Shown: positions 1 through 12,800 of the stretch, in pieces
Numbering within the stretch: the stretch's first letter is position 1
Layout of the letters: every line of letters begins with the position of its first letter
DNA from: Chionis minor
Taxonomy: Eukaryota; Chordata; Aves; Charadriiformes; Chionididae
Reading direction: 5' to 3'
Assembly (NCBI GenBank): GCA_013398295.1
Contig: VZSF01009888.1
Span: 18,989-82,988, forward strand
DNA length: 64,000 nucleotides
Notes under the pieces: generated by a model
Database searches by the model: none
Seen by the model: the letters and a program-made list of their open reading frames with translations, nothing else
Told to the model about the DNA's origin: nothing
Program-made: the position numbers and the translations under genes

Positions 1-2304
1 TCTGTAGACCTGCCTAGTATCTTCCATCACACCAGTGTGCCTGGCTCGGCTGCGATTACCAGCACTACATTTCCAGAATACCTTTGGAAATAAATCATAA
101 AACAGCCTTTCTTCCATGAAACTGAGTTTTAGGGAGTGACCTCAAGCCACCCAAAGTAGGTGGAGAGGGTCTTCTTGCCTTTAATCAGGTTCCCTCATAC
201 TGGTTTCTGTTGGGTTTTCAATCATCTAGTGCTAACTGTGACCCAAAAGAGAAGTACTGGGCAATGGACTCAGATACGGTAGTGACCCACCAGCTCTGAA
301 ACTGGCTTTGAAACATGTTTGATAGCAAACGCACATCTGAACATTTTATGTGTGTTGTGGAAATCTCTACTGCAGTTCTGTAACGTCCTTGTAATAGCTA
401 TAGTGGTCCCTTATATAGAAGTAGAAAATATTTAAGGTGTTCTCAGCTTGTTGTCACGTGATCATATTTTGAATGAAAAGTGCTTGTTTGCTCTGCAATG
501 GGAAAGTACATAGGATAAATGTCTTGATTCTGTGGCAATTCTGGTTGAGTAGCACCACCTGCTATGGTAAAGAGAAGCTATTGTACCACTACTGGTTGGA
601 AAGAGACTGTGCAGGTGAAATATGTTATATGAAAATTTTGCTTTCTCACCCAAAATGTACTGTCTCTAGTGTGTTTTTCCTCTGTGTGCAAGAAAAAACC
701 CACCCTATAGTACTGCCAGCCCATAGTCTTATAAAGTCTCATCTGTGTTCAATGTTTTGTCTATTAATTCTCTTAGAAAGAGGAAAAAAAATAATTAGAT
801 GCTAGAACTGCATTCTCTAATGGTGGTGGTAATCTTCCTATCACTACTCCCAAAGTAATTTGAGGATTAAAAAAAAAATAAAACAAAGCCAGAGTAAAAT
901 TTAATTAATTTTATTTGAAAACAGCAAAAATATTAGATTCTGTGACTGATACATCTTGCTCCTGGGTTGCTGGGCTTTTCATACTGGTGTTACTTTTAAC
1001 TCCAACCTGTGTGAGTGAAGAGGAAGATTGCAATGCGATTCCCCTTCCCTTCCTCATTTGTATTTTGTTGTGTGATGTGTAAAATCTCTTCCCAGGGACT
1101 CACTGGTGGTATTTCTCCTTATGAGACTGAGTAAGGAGAAAACACTCCCTAGAAGTATCGTGTTGCTATTGACAGCTATTCTATTAGAAATCACTCGTTG
1201 CTTTAATACATCAAAAATATGTATTGGATCAACAAGATTGCAAACAAAAGAAAAGAAAAGAGGAGGCTAATTTTGCTGATAAAAAAGGTACGATAAGCCT
1301 CAGTGGGGCAAAGTCTGTCCTGTAATAGAACAAATAACCTGGTGATATGAATGAGTAGTGTTAATTCAAACCAGCTCTTCCCTGCTGGGAAAAACTAGGT
1401 AGACGAGCTTTTGTGGTTTTTCTGTTGCATTTCTTTAGCTGTCAAATTGCAGTATTCTTGTTTGCTCTTTGAAAAGTGGATGTTTAAAATACAATTTCTG
1501 CTGAGCACAGCTTCCTGAGAGAGGGTATATGCAAATAGCAGTTCCACCATCCGACTGGGTAACTGGGCTAGTTTAATTTGTCGGTGGTATTTTTAGTGCA
1601 GCTTGAGTAAAATGCTATAAAACCATGGTGTGCTTTCACTGTGTTTTCTTGTGTGTTACTGATTTTATAGTCCTGCACTCATTCTTTTCCCTTTCGTTGA
1701 GATTACTGCTGCATTTGCCCAGCTGGCTGGAACAGCATGTTTCCAACAGGATGCTGAAATGTGGTAATAAACACAGAAATTTTGCATCATGGAGATGAAC
1801 TATTCATAGAAGGGGAGAAAATGCTTAATTTCACGGCTGTTAGTATCAACAGGTAGAAGGCAGTGTGTTCTGCCTATGGGTTCAAAGGAACAGAACATCA
1901 CCACTCACTTTGACTTTTCTTTTTTCCCTTCCGCCCCAGCAAGGTATTTCTCTGGGGTGTTTATAACTCTCATTCTGCTGTAACCTTGCCCTATTCCTTT
2001 AGCAAGTCAGTGAGTTAATTTTCAATGTAACTATGCTGTTCACCAGCAATGCTTGTTTGAATAATTTGAAGGAGGAAGAGAGCTTACGTGATATGTATAT
2101 ATATATTTTTTTTTTTTTAATCTTTTTTCCCCCCCCTCCTCTCCCTTAGGCCATTGTAGCACTTCAAAGGCTAAAGTTCTGTCTTTTGGGCTCAAAAATG
2201 CCTTTTGGCAGTTGAAAACAAACAAACAAAAAAACCAAACCAAAACCCAAAAGCTTGAAGGAAGGGTTGTTAGTGAAGGAGGAGTTGGTATGCAAACTAT
2301 TACA
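1..2304. other. Upstream intron or 5' flank, no gene recognised
   Basis: AT-rich sequence with short A- and T-runs. The open frames at 462-653 and 473-805 overlap on opposite strands, have no family resemblance and look like chance frames. A (TA)n/T-run block lies at 2094-2120, and an A-rich stretch with repeated AAAC-type units lies at 2214-2252, just before the CR1 scrap. Confidence 0.6.
2214..2252. repeat. A-rich low-complexity AAAC/AACC tract
   Basis: Repeated aaac and aacc units form a low-complexity stretch about 50 bases upstream of the CR1 fragment. Such tracts are common in bird introns. It could be the decayed tail of another insertion, but nothing identifiable adjoins it. Confidence 0.6.
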
Positions 2305-2462
2305 GGACCTTGACCCCTGGAGATCGATGGATCCCGATGCTATCCTCCCGAGGGTGTTAAAGAGAGCTGGCTGACATCACTGCGAAGCCACTCTCCATAG
2401 TCTTTGAGAAGTCGTGGAGGTTGGGGGACATCCCTGAAGACTGGAAGAAGGCTTGTAGATGG
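2305..2462 (+). mobile_element. CR1 LINE fragment, ORF2 reverse-transcriptase region
   Basis: Conceptual translation with at least one frameshift gives blocks resembling DGPDAILPRVL and, after an extra two bases near 2363, LADITAKPLSIVFEKSW and LGDIPEDWKKA. These match the part of CR1 ORF2 just before the core reverse-transcriptase motifs. The fragment is truncated at both ends, has no 3' tail and is inactive. Confidence 0.8.
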
Positions 2463-5400
2463 GGGTGATCAAGACTTTGATCTCTTGAGCTTTGTGAAAT
2501 TTTAACCTGATTTCCTGTGTGGTCAACACGGAAGGAAACTTTTAGATATATCTGCAGCCTGAAGAAGGTGAAAGATTAGTTATCTCACTACAATAAAGAT
2601 GAAAACAAATACACCTGTGGTAATAGAAGAATTGACATACATTTGTTGTAAAACACTGGAGATCCTCCATTTGCCGTTAAGTATTTGGTTTTCAGCTGTG
2701 GAAGCAACATGTGTTTTGTCAAGGATGCAGCCTTGTACATGACCATCAGCAATAAGAGGTGAGGGGGTAGGTAACAAGTGGATTAATGAAGTGTTGAAAG
2801 AGCTGGTAAAAGAAAAAGCAAGGATACAGGCATGTCTCAAAAAAAACCCAACATTGCTTAAGGTTTCCAATGTCAATCTCTGTTCTAAGAAGTGAGCTCC
2901 CCTTTTTTTAGCTCAGAAGAAACTTGGGGTACAAAGTACAGCATCTGAGAGTGTCTGTAGTCTTCTCTTGACCCGCACATAAGATGTTAATCTTAAACCT
3001 GCGGCATTTAATTTGGTGGTGGTGTAGACACTTTTGATCTGCCTGAGAGATTTTTCTCACTAGCATTTTGCAGATCGGAGCTTGTAAATTGCCTCTCAAA
3101 TCTTGATAATTAATGATGGTGGGTGGTGAACATGAACTGCAAATGGTTTGAGGTTTTCTTATTCTTTTTATTTTTGGCTTCTAAAAATCTGTATGCCCCC
3201 AAATGCTCAGGAAGACAAAAGGGAAAATTGTATTTGTGGAAAAGTGGGGGAGGAGGTGGAACGGATGCGTTATTCTGCTGCCATTTGAAGTACTGCATTT
3301 CACATCCTCTATGATGCATCCCACTGAATGAGGACTGACACCTCATTTCTGAGTGACACCCAAACCTCATCACTGTGGGCTTTGGTACTCGGGCAAGAGA
3401 GGTTTCCCCAAGGCTGGGGGCAGTGTAAGGCTTGGTGTTGTGTATGTCAGATTTAATATCTTGTAAAATTAATGCTGCGTTTCTCTCTCTCTTTTTTTTT
3501 TTTTTAAATTCTTTGCTAATTCTGGGTTATGTTAGTTATCCGTGTCACAGTGTTGTCAGTCTCACTGCACTATGTTTACAGTAGTCCAAGAAACGTGCCT
3601 GGGAATGTGTGTTGGACATTTTGGAGGTCAATTTGGAGTAGTTTTTTCAGCCCAGTTTATTGGCACCAGAAGAAGTTGCCTCCATAATCCAAGTATTAGT
3701 TGTGTAGTTTTTTCAGATACCGCTGTGAGTACTGTTCTTTAACATAAAAGGTAAAACATCCAGTTCTTGTATTCCCATTTGTTCCCTTTAATCACAGCGT
3801 GCCTTTGAACGTGACCATATTTTTAGTAAGGTTGGTGTGTGCTACCAAGGTACTGCGGGAGAGATTTGGCTATGGAAATTTTTTTCTTCCCTCCCCCAAA
3901 GCTTTAACATTCTGCATTCGTGTTCTGCATCTCTTTGCTCCCGATTGCTTCTACAGCTTGCCGGTCCTGGATGACAGGACCATCATCCTCCGGGGTACTA
4001 ATCGACAACTAAGTCTTTTGCGATTTGTTTTGCTGCTTGTTGGCTGTGTTGTAAGGCTTCACAAAAAATCCCCTCCCAAAACCCAGCCCACTGCTATGTT
4101 AGAAAATACATTTGGTTTTTATTACTAAGCAGCTGTTTCCCTTTTGTAAATGGTCCCTGCTGAGAGACAGGAAAAGAAAGAGGAAAAATAGTTGAATATG
4201 GCAACAGCGTAATTCATTCAACAGGTGCTTCTGTGAGTGCAGTTCAGCTGTTTTGTGACAGAGATGCTGGGTTTGCGATGTGCAGTGATTGCCCCCAAGT
4301 ACTGACTGAGAGCAGTCCTGGCTACACACCTTGTTTTTTCTGGGTTTGCATCGGGTCTTACCTTTGTTTTTTGTCCCATAGCTGGCCATATCCTTTTCCT
4401 TGGGATAATATAACTGGTTATATTTTAAATCAGAAATCAAAGTTACTGTTTTTAGGCTCTACTTACCTTGAGGCTCCTGCTTTCATCTGAAATCTGAAAC
4501 AGGGACTATATGGTGAAAAACTGGATCATTTTTACTCCCTCATTTGTTTCAGCTGGTCTACTAAAAGCTATTGTCTTTAAGCAAATTTGCATCCTCCAAG
4601 GAAATAATATCACATTTTAGTTTCCAGTCCAGTTAGCAGTTCCCCTTCCCAATCTGCTGTTTCTCCTCTATCTCCAGCACCTCTTTGTGGCTTGACCTAC
4701 CTCCTGTGCTGGCACAGTGTGGCTGATGCTTGAAATCCTTACAGATCCTCATTTCTCATGCCAACAGTGAGACAAAGACTTGTTACCTTAATGCAGGCTG
4801 TCATGCTCTTTGGGCACACGTGGATGTGAATGGTCAGCTTTGACCCTCACTGCATTGCAAAAACTTAAGAACAACTAATACAGTTTACATAAAATGAGTG
4901 TATTGGTATTTTTGAGGCATGGCCATGTGATTAGGATGGCCTGCTTCGGTTTTCTTTTAAAAAAAAAAAAAAAGATGTAACCATATAGGGTTAAAAAAAA
5001 TAGCTCAAGGGGGATCTGCTCACTCCCTTCCACTAACAGCATGAGTGCCTGATTTAAAATCCTGTGTTTTTGGATAAGTAGCTCGCTGTGGCTAAGGAAG
5101 AAGATAAAGGACTGGACAATTGGAAATTTATGCTCAAGTGTGTGTATATAGGAGGAAGGAAAAAAGGAAGAAGCATGTTGGGGAATATACTGGACATAAA
5201 GAAAAACGGATGTACAGGTATGACTGGGAGGGTTAGCTGCGTAGAACAGGGATTGAGCATATATATATGTTGCGCGCATTGAGTGGAGCGTGCTCGTTTA
5301 GTGGAGAAAAGCACTTTTCTGTGCAGAACAAGGTGGAAGCTGGTCTGTGAGTACATGTGAGAGGTGGTTCTGCATCCAGAGTTCTTCCTCTTGCATGGTA

Positions 5401-6427
5401 AAAGCTACCTGTCAAGGGACCTGTGGCTGCAAAGGCAAAAGCAGAATTGCTCTTGGCCTAGCCGGCCACATCCTCGTTTCTGTGACTTTGGGGATGAGCA
5501 GGGAAATCCCTCCAAGGGTGGCTGTGGAGGCCCCATAGCCATGTCCTGATGTGTCACGGTGCTGCCTTGGCACGGGCAGGCGTGCCGTTCATGCTGCGCA
5601 CACAGGGTAATAAAACTCAAAAGACTTTTTTTGGAGTTACACATTTCTGGTGGGATGAACGCTGCTATATCCTAGGCAAAAGTGTCCATCTGCTGTTGCA
5701 GATAAAATTTGTGTAGTTGGCATGGAGTAAAATGAGCCACATCCTTTTAAGGAAATACCGAGAAATAATGATTTAATAAATTTTGTGTGTGGTCTTATGC
5801 TATAGCTCAACTAAACAACTCAGCAAAGGGTTGGTTCTCGTTTTGCTGTAGTTCTCCTCTTCCAAAAGGTTTGGCAGGTGGAAAGGCAAGCCAGGTCATC
5901 TCACCCAACTTTCAAGTTAGTTTTTTTTGAGTGTGGAACCATTTGGTCATTAAAGAGTTCGTGGTTTTAATTATTTTTTTATGTACAAAATAGTGCAGCT
6001 ATAAACTAGCTTTTTCCTCCCTCTTTTTGTTTTATGTGACATCTGAATTGTTCAGGGAGTGTTATTCTATCTTAAAATGGGAATAGTTGCCTTTTTGAGC
6101 AGTGGAGGTTTTATGGATCCAGTAGAGTAATGATCACGTAGAAAAAACATAATACAGCTGGCTATCGCCTTTCACATCTATTAACATAATATCCTTAATT
6201 GATTTAGGGGAGGTATTTTGTCTGAACACTTGCAGTTAGTAGCTTTTAATGACTAAAACACTTAGTAAGAAATCTGGCTTGATGGGTAGATTGGTAGAAG
6301 GAACAGGAGGAGCAGATATTGCTGGTTTCTTCTCTTCTTTCCAAAAAAACCCCTGTGTTCTGTGGGAATAGCTGGGTGGGTGGGAAACATATCTGTGTGC
6401 ATCTTGCTTTCTTCAAGCCACTGATTC
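2463..6427. other. Noncoding stretch, nothing recognised
   Basis: AT-rich intronic or flanking DNA. The short open frames (for example 3799-4128 on plus and 4875-5279 on minus) have no domain and no splice context. There is a 14-A run near 4960 and an alternating AT run near 5260. No CpG island or promoter signature was seen. Confidence 0.55.
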
Positions 6428-6580
6428 AAGAATAGGGCTGGAGGAGACTTTGAGTTCGTGTCCCAAGGCAGGATAGGTCTACCTGTATCACGATCTGCCT
6501 ATATTAGAGGTTTATTGAATACAGGTTTAACAGCCTAAGGTGATGGAGACCACCTGTACTTCTCTTCACAAACCCCATTA
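6428..6580 (-). mobile_element. Old CR1/L3-like LINE 3' fossil
   Basis: The plus strand reads like the antisense of an ancient amniote CR1/L3 3' end: 'agggctggaggagact', then 'cccaaggcaggat', then 'aacag..aaggtgatggagaccacc'. It is strongly diverged, so I call the class rather than the family. It ends about 70 bases before the acceptor of the first C1orf21 coding exon. Confidence 0.55.
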
Positions 6581-6651
6581 TTTGTTTTCTTGAAGCTCTA
6601 CGTTTAGAGGTTACCTTTTGTCACTATTTTTCTCTCTTTTGCCATCTTTAG

Positions 6652-6763
6652 GTAAAAGTGTCTTGACAGCCACACGGGAAGGTGGATTATTTTTCAAACA
6701 ATGAGCATGCGTCTCTAGACATGATCTGTGGTTCGGTCCAGCTGGAGCTGTCTGAATGAAGCT
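6652..6763 (+). other. C1orf21: 5' leader part of the first C1orf21 coding exon
   Basis: A good acceptor (pyrimidine-rich stretch ending in tttag, AG at 6650-6651) places the exon start at about 6652, so some 112 bases of leader precede the ATG at 6764. The leader holds three upstream ATG codons. The one at 6701 opens a 5-codon frame closed by TAG at 6716-6718. The one at 6721 opens a 12-codon frame closed by TGA at 6757-6759. The one at 6756 is out of frame and overlaps the main start. The acceptor position is inferred from sequence only, and upstream noncoding exons are probably outside the window. Confidence 0.6.
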
Positions 6764-6857
6764 ATGGGCTGTGCCTCCGCCAAGCATGTTTCTACTGTTC
6801 AAAACGAAGAGGAAACTCAGAAGGGGAAAAACTATCAGAACGGAGATGTGTTTGGTG
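6756..6857 (+). other. First part of an overlapping alternative reading frame at the C1orf21 start
   Basis: An ATG eight bases before the main start opens a different frame with 34 codons in this exon and no stop. The exon ends exactly on a codon boundary in this frame, so after splicing it continues at 31616 for 13 more codons to TGA at 31655-31657, giving a 47-codon frame. The product would be basic in the middle (FKTKRKLRRGKT). Its initiation context is weak (T at -3, A at +4), so most ribosomes would be expected to reach the strong C1orf21 start. It may be a chance frame; no conservation information is available here. Confidence 0.3.
6764..6857 (+). CDS. C1orf21: C1orf21 first coding exon (residues 1-31)
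   Basis: The exon encodes 31 codons plus one base, starting MGCASAKHVSTVQNEEE and ending NGDVFG, which matches the N-terminus of vertebrate C1orf21 (a 121-residue protein in human, also called proliferation-inducing protein 13). The start is strong: G at -3 and G at +4. The exon ends at a consensus donor (gtaagt at 6858-6863), leaving a phase-1 junction that completes Asp32 with the exon at 31616. MGC at the N-terminus is the classic arrangement for N-myristoylation of Gly2 and palmitoylation of Cys3, so I infer membrane attachment. No enzyme domain is visible; the rest is hydrophilic and probably disordered. The family's molecular function is poorly known. Residue 10 is Ser, where I recall Ala in human. 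Identification is near certain from the two in-phase exons. Confidence 0.97.
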
Positions 6858-6863
6858 GTAAGT

Positions 6864-9800
6864 GTTGCAGGATTTCATCTTTCTCCAACATCACGAATGT
6901 TCTGGAAAGTATATTTGTGAGCCTTAGCCTTTCACAAAATATAAAGGAAAATGCATGTTAAAATAAATCATGATGATAGTGCAGTTGGCCCCTCCATGAC
7001 AGCTGAAACAGAGGTCAGGGTGAAATCCTTAGTGGAAAACTAACATTCTAAGTACTGCATTGTCTTTAACTCTGTGCATCCTGGAATAGTTCAAAGACAA
7101 CGAGTTGCACAACCCCGTTGTATTTATATATACGTCTCTGTTATATATTTGTCATTAGATACCAAAATAGTTGACTCATTTCCTAAAATTAAACAACTAT
7201 TCAGTAAGAAATGATGAATAAGAAGTATTCCTCAGTAAGAAAAATAATTCCTCAATACTGGTGTCTTGTAAAGCAATAAAACCTTAGTTCTGAAATCCTA
7301 TAGCAAAAAGGGTTTGAAGGTACAACAAAACTAGAAATAACCTTCGCTGAGGGATTCAGTGGTACTGGGAAACTCTAAATGTAGGAGGAAAACTTCTGTT
7401 TCACTGATCCAGGTCCTGTCACAGAACACTTGTGCATCAGGAAAGTTAAAGTGATATGAGATAAAATGCATAGTCAACCTCATGATTCCCGCCTCCCCTC
7501 TTCCCCCCGCCCTGATTCTGTTAGTATACACTGAATGTTTTTTAGATAATGATCTAAATAATAACCCATTTTTTTAAATGTTAGGAATTATCTGGAAGAC
7601 TGTTCAGAAATGAAATTTCTAGGTCTGCCCAGATATCTATCCGAAAGTTAAGTCAGCTGTGAATAAGCTAACTTGGTACTGTTATACTTAAAATAGGTGC
7701 ATTGCTACTGAGTATGCCAAACTTCTCTTCTCTGGTGGTTTTCATAGGAATTGTGTGTGTAGTAGTGAGAATGACACGTCTAGCAGCAAAAAATATCTCC
7801 CTTTAATTTCAAAAGCAATGATAATTCACTTTTTCAGCCTTTCTGAGGGCTATCTTGCTTTCACAGTGGATCCCAATGTAAGAATACCTTGAGGCATAAC
7901 CTGAAGATAAAGTAGGTCTTCGGCAGACTTAAGAATAAATGATGGGTTATTTTCCTATGTGTGCTTCTTCACTAACCCAAGAGAAGCTCATTTTGGAATT
8001 GTGTGTTCAGTATTGCTTTTATTTAAAACAGGCTTTAAGTGCTTTCATGAACAAAAAGCTCTAATAGTTTCTCAAAGGAATCTGAGTTTATATTTTATCT
8101 GATATTTAGTGACAGTGCAATTTTTGACAATATGGTGTCTCAGCATTTTTTTTGTTTGTTTAACTGCATGCTGCAGGCCAAAGATCGTAACTTTAATGAC
8201 GAGAAACCTGAAGTAACTTCTGCAGGCAGAGGATCAAGAAGACCAAAGGGATTTTAAAGGGTTCCTACTTTATAAAGCTGGACTGGTGTCAGCGGTGTCA
8301 TTTAGCTGTCCTGGGATCCATTTAAGGGCTGTTAAATCATTCGCTGTTTTACAGAAGCCTGTCAATGTCGGGAATACTACCTGTTGCTAATCATTTTCTG
8401 GCACGTACTTTAGTTTAGGTGCACAGTTTGTTGCTTCTAAAGATCCAGTTCCGTGGCTGATCCTTTTTCACCAAAGAGTTGAGTCTGTTACTTAACTTGT
8501 TGAATGGTAACAAGAATGAGCACAGAAGCTACATCTTTCCCTTGCTGAGGGACAGCCTCTGGATCAGCAATTGGGTGTAAGAAAAAGGTGAGCTGGAGCG
8601 TACCTGGCTTTACTGCTATCCTTTTGGGACCTATAAATTATCAACAGGATGCTTAGATGCCCAGAAGCAGGAAGCTGCATGCTTCATATGTGCAGTGCCT
8701 TGCATAATTCCTGAACACAATTTTTTAATATAAAAAAAGAGAGGCAAGAAAATTGCACCTTAACATCATGTTTGTCATCGTTCCTAGCAGTCTTCTGGAC
8801 TTGCCAAATGCCTAGAGCTCTTTCATAGGAGCCTTAATACTATTCTTTCTCCTCCTTGCTCCATATTGGAAATTGTAGCAGCAGTTGCATTGTTTGTTAC
8901 GAGTTAGATCTGAAAGCTCAGAGTATTCTGCCCACTTTCTTTTCTACTAAACTTTCATGTTAATCCCAAATCAATTCCACGTAACACCTTCTCCAGAGTT
9001 ATTCCTTAAGTCGTGAAGGACGAAGTCAGTGCTGTATCAGAGGGTGTCATCATGAGCTCCCCGCAAATGTAGTTGTGTTAGATTTGAACAGATGATCTCA
9101 GCTAGGGTGACAAATCTTAGCAGAATAAGTTCCTGGAGATACAGGAAGACCCACAGAGTCAACAAAGATTAAAAAGCACTGTAGCACTTCCATCACGCGT
9201 TTGCCTCTTCAGTTCCAGGTGCCAAGAACTGCTGAATGTTTCCTTCCTTATTTCTGGGAAGGGACAGAACTGTCTCATCCAGCCAGTGGCCAAGAGCAAA
9301 GTATCTCTGCAGCCTGTAGGGATTGAAAATTAACTGCAGAATGACTAGGCAGAGAGAGGTCAAGGTGAGTGGCAGGGAAATCGGGTGGTTTATGAGGAGC
9401 AAGAAGGTAATGGAAAGGCAATTAGAGGAAGTCTGTAAGAGGAGTAGTTTTGGAGAATGAGGCAGCAAAATAAAAGGAACAGAGACAACAAGTGAGGTTA
9501 TAAGGTAGCTGATGTAGTGATAGTGTCAACAACATCCTGAGAATATTACTATGCATGTATCATGATGTTTGTAGATGGATGAACACTTGCAGTGGTCACA
9601 TCTGGGGACTAATTAACATAAAGGGCCTGTACAGAAGTAGCAGGTATGAGCTTCGTAGTTGTAGTACTAAGATTGCTTCAGATGTTTCACAAGTGCAGGA
9701 AATCCTGAAGGACTTGGAAGAGCAATGACTGAATTAAAGGAAAATACCTCAGTGATGGTGCTGCTTTTCCTGGGCAGCTGGTATGATCTTAAAGATGTGG

Positions 9801-12800
9801 CTTGCAGTATATTGCCCCTCACAGTTTGCCTAACAACTGAGATGAAGACGGTACTCTTTCTTCCTTGACCATTATGTCCAGATAAGTTGCAGGCAGAAAG
9901 AGTCAATAGTAAGGATTGTACTTTCCCTCTTGCTTTTCCATTAAATAGGTCATTTTGAGTGAGGAGAGGTATAAGAATGCTTTTACTGGGTTCTAGCCAG
10001 TTTTGCTTTTACCTGTGCCTTAGGCTGCTGGATTTTTTTGCCACTTAGGGATTTTTGTAGTGCATGGCTGTAAGCATTAGCCATGCAGCTGAAAAACCTT
10101 CGCTTTCCCATATACCGCTCTTTTTTTCCCCACAAATAAGTGTACTGGCAACAAGGCAGTCATTCGTGTGGTTTTTCTGTGAGCTCTGTTTTTGGTGCTC
10201 AAGAGCTTCTCCGCTTTGCTCCATGAGTAGCAGGTGGAGCTACTGAGGAATGAACTAGGTGGTCATTGATAACGTTGTACTTGTTTTCCAGCTGGACAGT
10301 AAGAACTGCCAGTGCTAGCCTACAGACCCTGTGGCTACTCTTTACCATCTCTGCTGTCAAGGTTGAATAATGGTGGAAGTTTCAGAGGGCAGAGAAGAAG
10401 GTGGTTAGTCATAGCCTGGGGTTATAACGTTCCCTCTTGTAACTGATGGAAAAGAACTGTAGCTATAATGAGAGTGTTTGCTGGGGGGAGGAGAGAAGAC
10501 CTGTTTGGTAGTCACTAAACATGGACTCTTTCTATGAAAAAAAGTCTACTGTATGTGTAGTGGAGGCAGGGAAACATCCGTAATTGAACTAAAGAAGACA
10601 CTGAGGTTCTCTCAGAACTGTGTAAATGGTGATGTCTCCAAGCTCCTCATTTGGGGTGAGCTCATGGTGCAGGACTTCATGAGTAAAGCAAGGATGGAAA
10701 CGACCAAAGTAATTCCTGTACAGCTCGTTGCTCTCTGTGCCTTGGGTAACAGTTCTCTGTTCACGTTGCAGAAGTTATCAGAACAGCATCATTATTGCGT
10801 AGCTAACTTTGATTTCCTTTGCTATGAACACTCTTCTAGTCCTTCAGCACTTTCTCCTCTTCCTCTCAGGGAAGAAGGAGGTGAAGAAGCTGTTAGGGAG
10901 TTACAAGTGGCAACACGGCTGCAGCTCTGCCCTCCACCTTTTTGTTGTCCCTCAACTTGCATGCCATAAGCCTTTTACGCTTGTTTTGCATTCCTCCCTC
11001 CAAGCCCACAGAAAGTGGCCTATCTAGAAAACCACTTTCCAAAGTGGTTGTGGGGCTGTGATGTTTGTCTTAGGGTTTATCCACCCTTCTTTAGAAGAAA
11101 AGGAGGTAATTTCTAGGGATACAATGTTTGGATATTTTTTCTCATCAGTAGTTTTTGCTCAGCTATAGATGTCACTTTGAATCCAGGCACTAGTTTTGGA
11201 ACTGCTCGGAGTGGTGCAATTCTGCTTCTGTTCTTCCTCAGAGCCTTTAGGGTGCTTTTTCCTTCTTTCTCTGGTGGGGTGGGTTGAAGCCAAGTCCATT
11301 GACTGAAAGATCGCCAATTCTGCGAGGACTCTTTTTCTTTTTCTTTTTTTTTTTTAACTTTTAAAAGTCACTGCAGGTTAAGATTGTGCTCCAGCGCCTT
11401 ATTTGCTCCCCAGCTTTTAACCTTTTTTTTCAATTGAGTAGACACACTGAGCCAGATACAGTTCACTGTAAACTTGAAACTCCAGTGTTTAAGGCTGAGA
11501 AACCCACCATGAAACCCATGAATTCTGTAAGAACAAATTCTGGTTAACTGAAAACAAAACATAAAAATTTCCCAAACTGTAGAAGGCATGCTACATTCTG
11601 CTGTAATATATATTTAAATAATTGAGTTAGCAGGCCTATCAAAGGAGATGTTCTAGAGAAGATTGAATATAATATGATTATTATGTCTTGTTGGTCTCTA
11701 ATGACTTTAAAATCCCTCTAATAAGGATAGTAATAATAAATCTTCATTTATTCATCATTCCACTTCAAAGCTGATTTCCAGGGCAATACATAAGAACTAT
11801 AATAATGTAAATACCAATGAAGAACAAAATGCCATGATAGAGCCTTGAGCGTTGTTGATTTCAGCATATGTTTTAATAATGTACATCTCTTGTAGACTAA
11901 TTTTATTTGTGCCTTTTTAAAAAAATCATAGGATGTTCATTTGGGGAGAAGGTTATTGACATAATTTTTTGTGTAAGAAAATAACTGGTAATATGATTTG
12001 TGGGGGGAAAAAATCCCTGTCGCTATTTTAAAATCTGTTTATTAATCTGAGAGGCTAATCCAGGCATTTATATGGAGCTCTTGAGTGCTTTGCAAAAGTG
12101 AGAGTAAACATGGCAGGTAAGAATCTTCTGGCAAATTGGGAATATCTGTGCTGCAGCTGCCGGATAGGATTTCTGTTATTAACAGAGCTCCAATTGCTAA
12201 ACCAGCCTAAATAAAGCTGAATGCAAAGCATAATAGTTCGTAAGCCAATTTGTCTCAGAGTGGCTGGGAGAATGCTAGTAAAGGAAATCTTTAGCACTGA
12301 GGTATTGTAATGAGATTGAAAAACTGATTGATGCACATAGTACCTGATTGCTTCATAAACTCTAGTGTAGTCATCTTCACAAATTTCCTGGATTCTATTA
12401 CAGACCCGCCTTTGTTTTGGAAATGGACAGCATAGAGAAGGTGTGTGAGGGACTTGACGTCAATCACTTGCAGACGTGCATGCCCTTATCTCTGCTCTGC
12501 TCTTCCTCACTTGTTTTTTTTCAAGTTTTCTCCGGTGTTCATACTTCTTCCCAAATCTTTTGAAAATGCCATAGTTCAAAATCCAAGCAAGGAAGTTACA
12601 GCATTTAACTGTGTTAAGTATTGACCTTGGCAGTGGTGGCAGTCAGTTTGTGGTGTTGGGAAAGCAGCAACCAGCCTCACAGGGACGACTCCTTTTTCTC
12701 ATCAAATTGAAGAGTTCAGCTTAACCACCAAAAGCAAATATGCCGCTCTGCAGTGCCTGTAACTGAACTGGAAGGAGGAAGATTTACTTGGCTTCTTGTT

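Noticed and set aside
4875..5279. 134-codon minus-strand frame
   Set aside because: It includes Phe and Lys runs from an A/T homopolymer, has no domain, and overlaps frames on both strands.
10553..10969. 138-codon open frame
   Set aside because: No family resemblance, and an overlapping frame is also open at 10809-11027. Consistent with chance.
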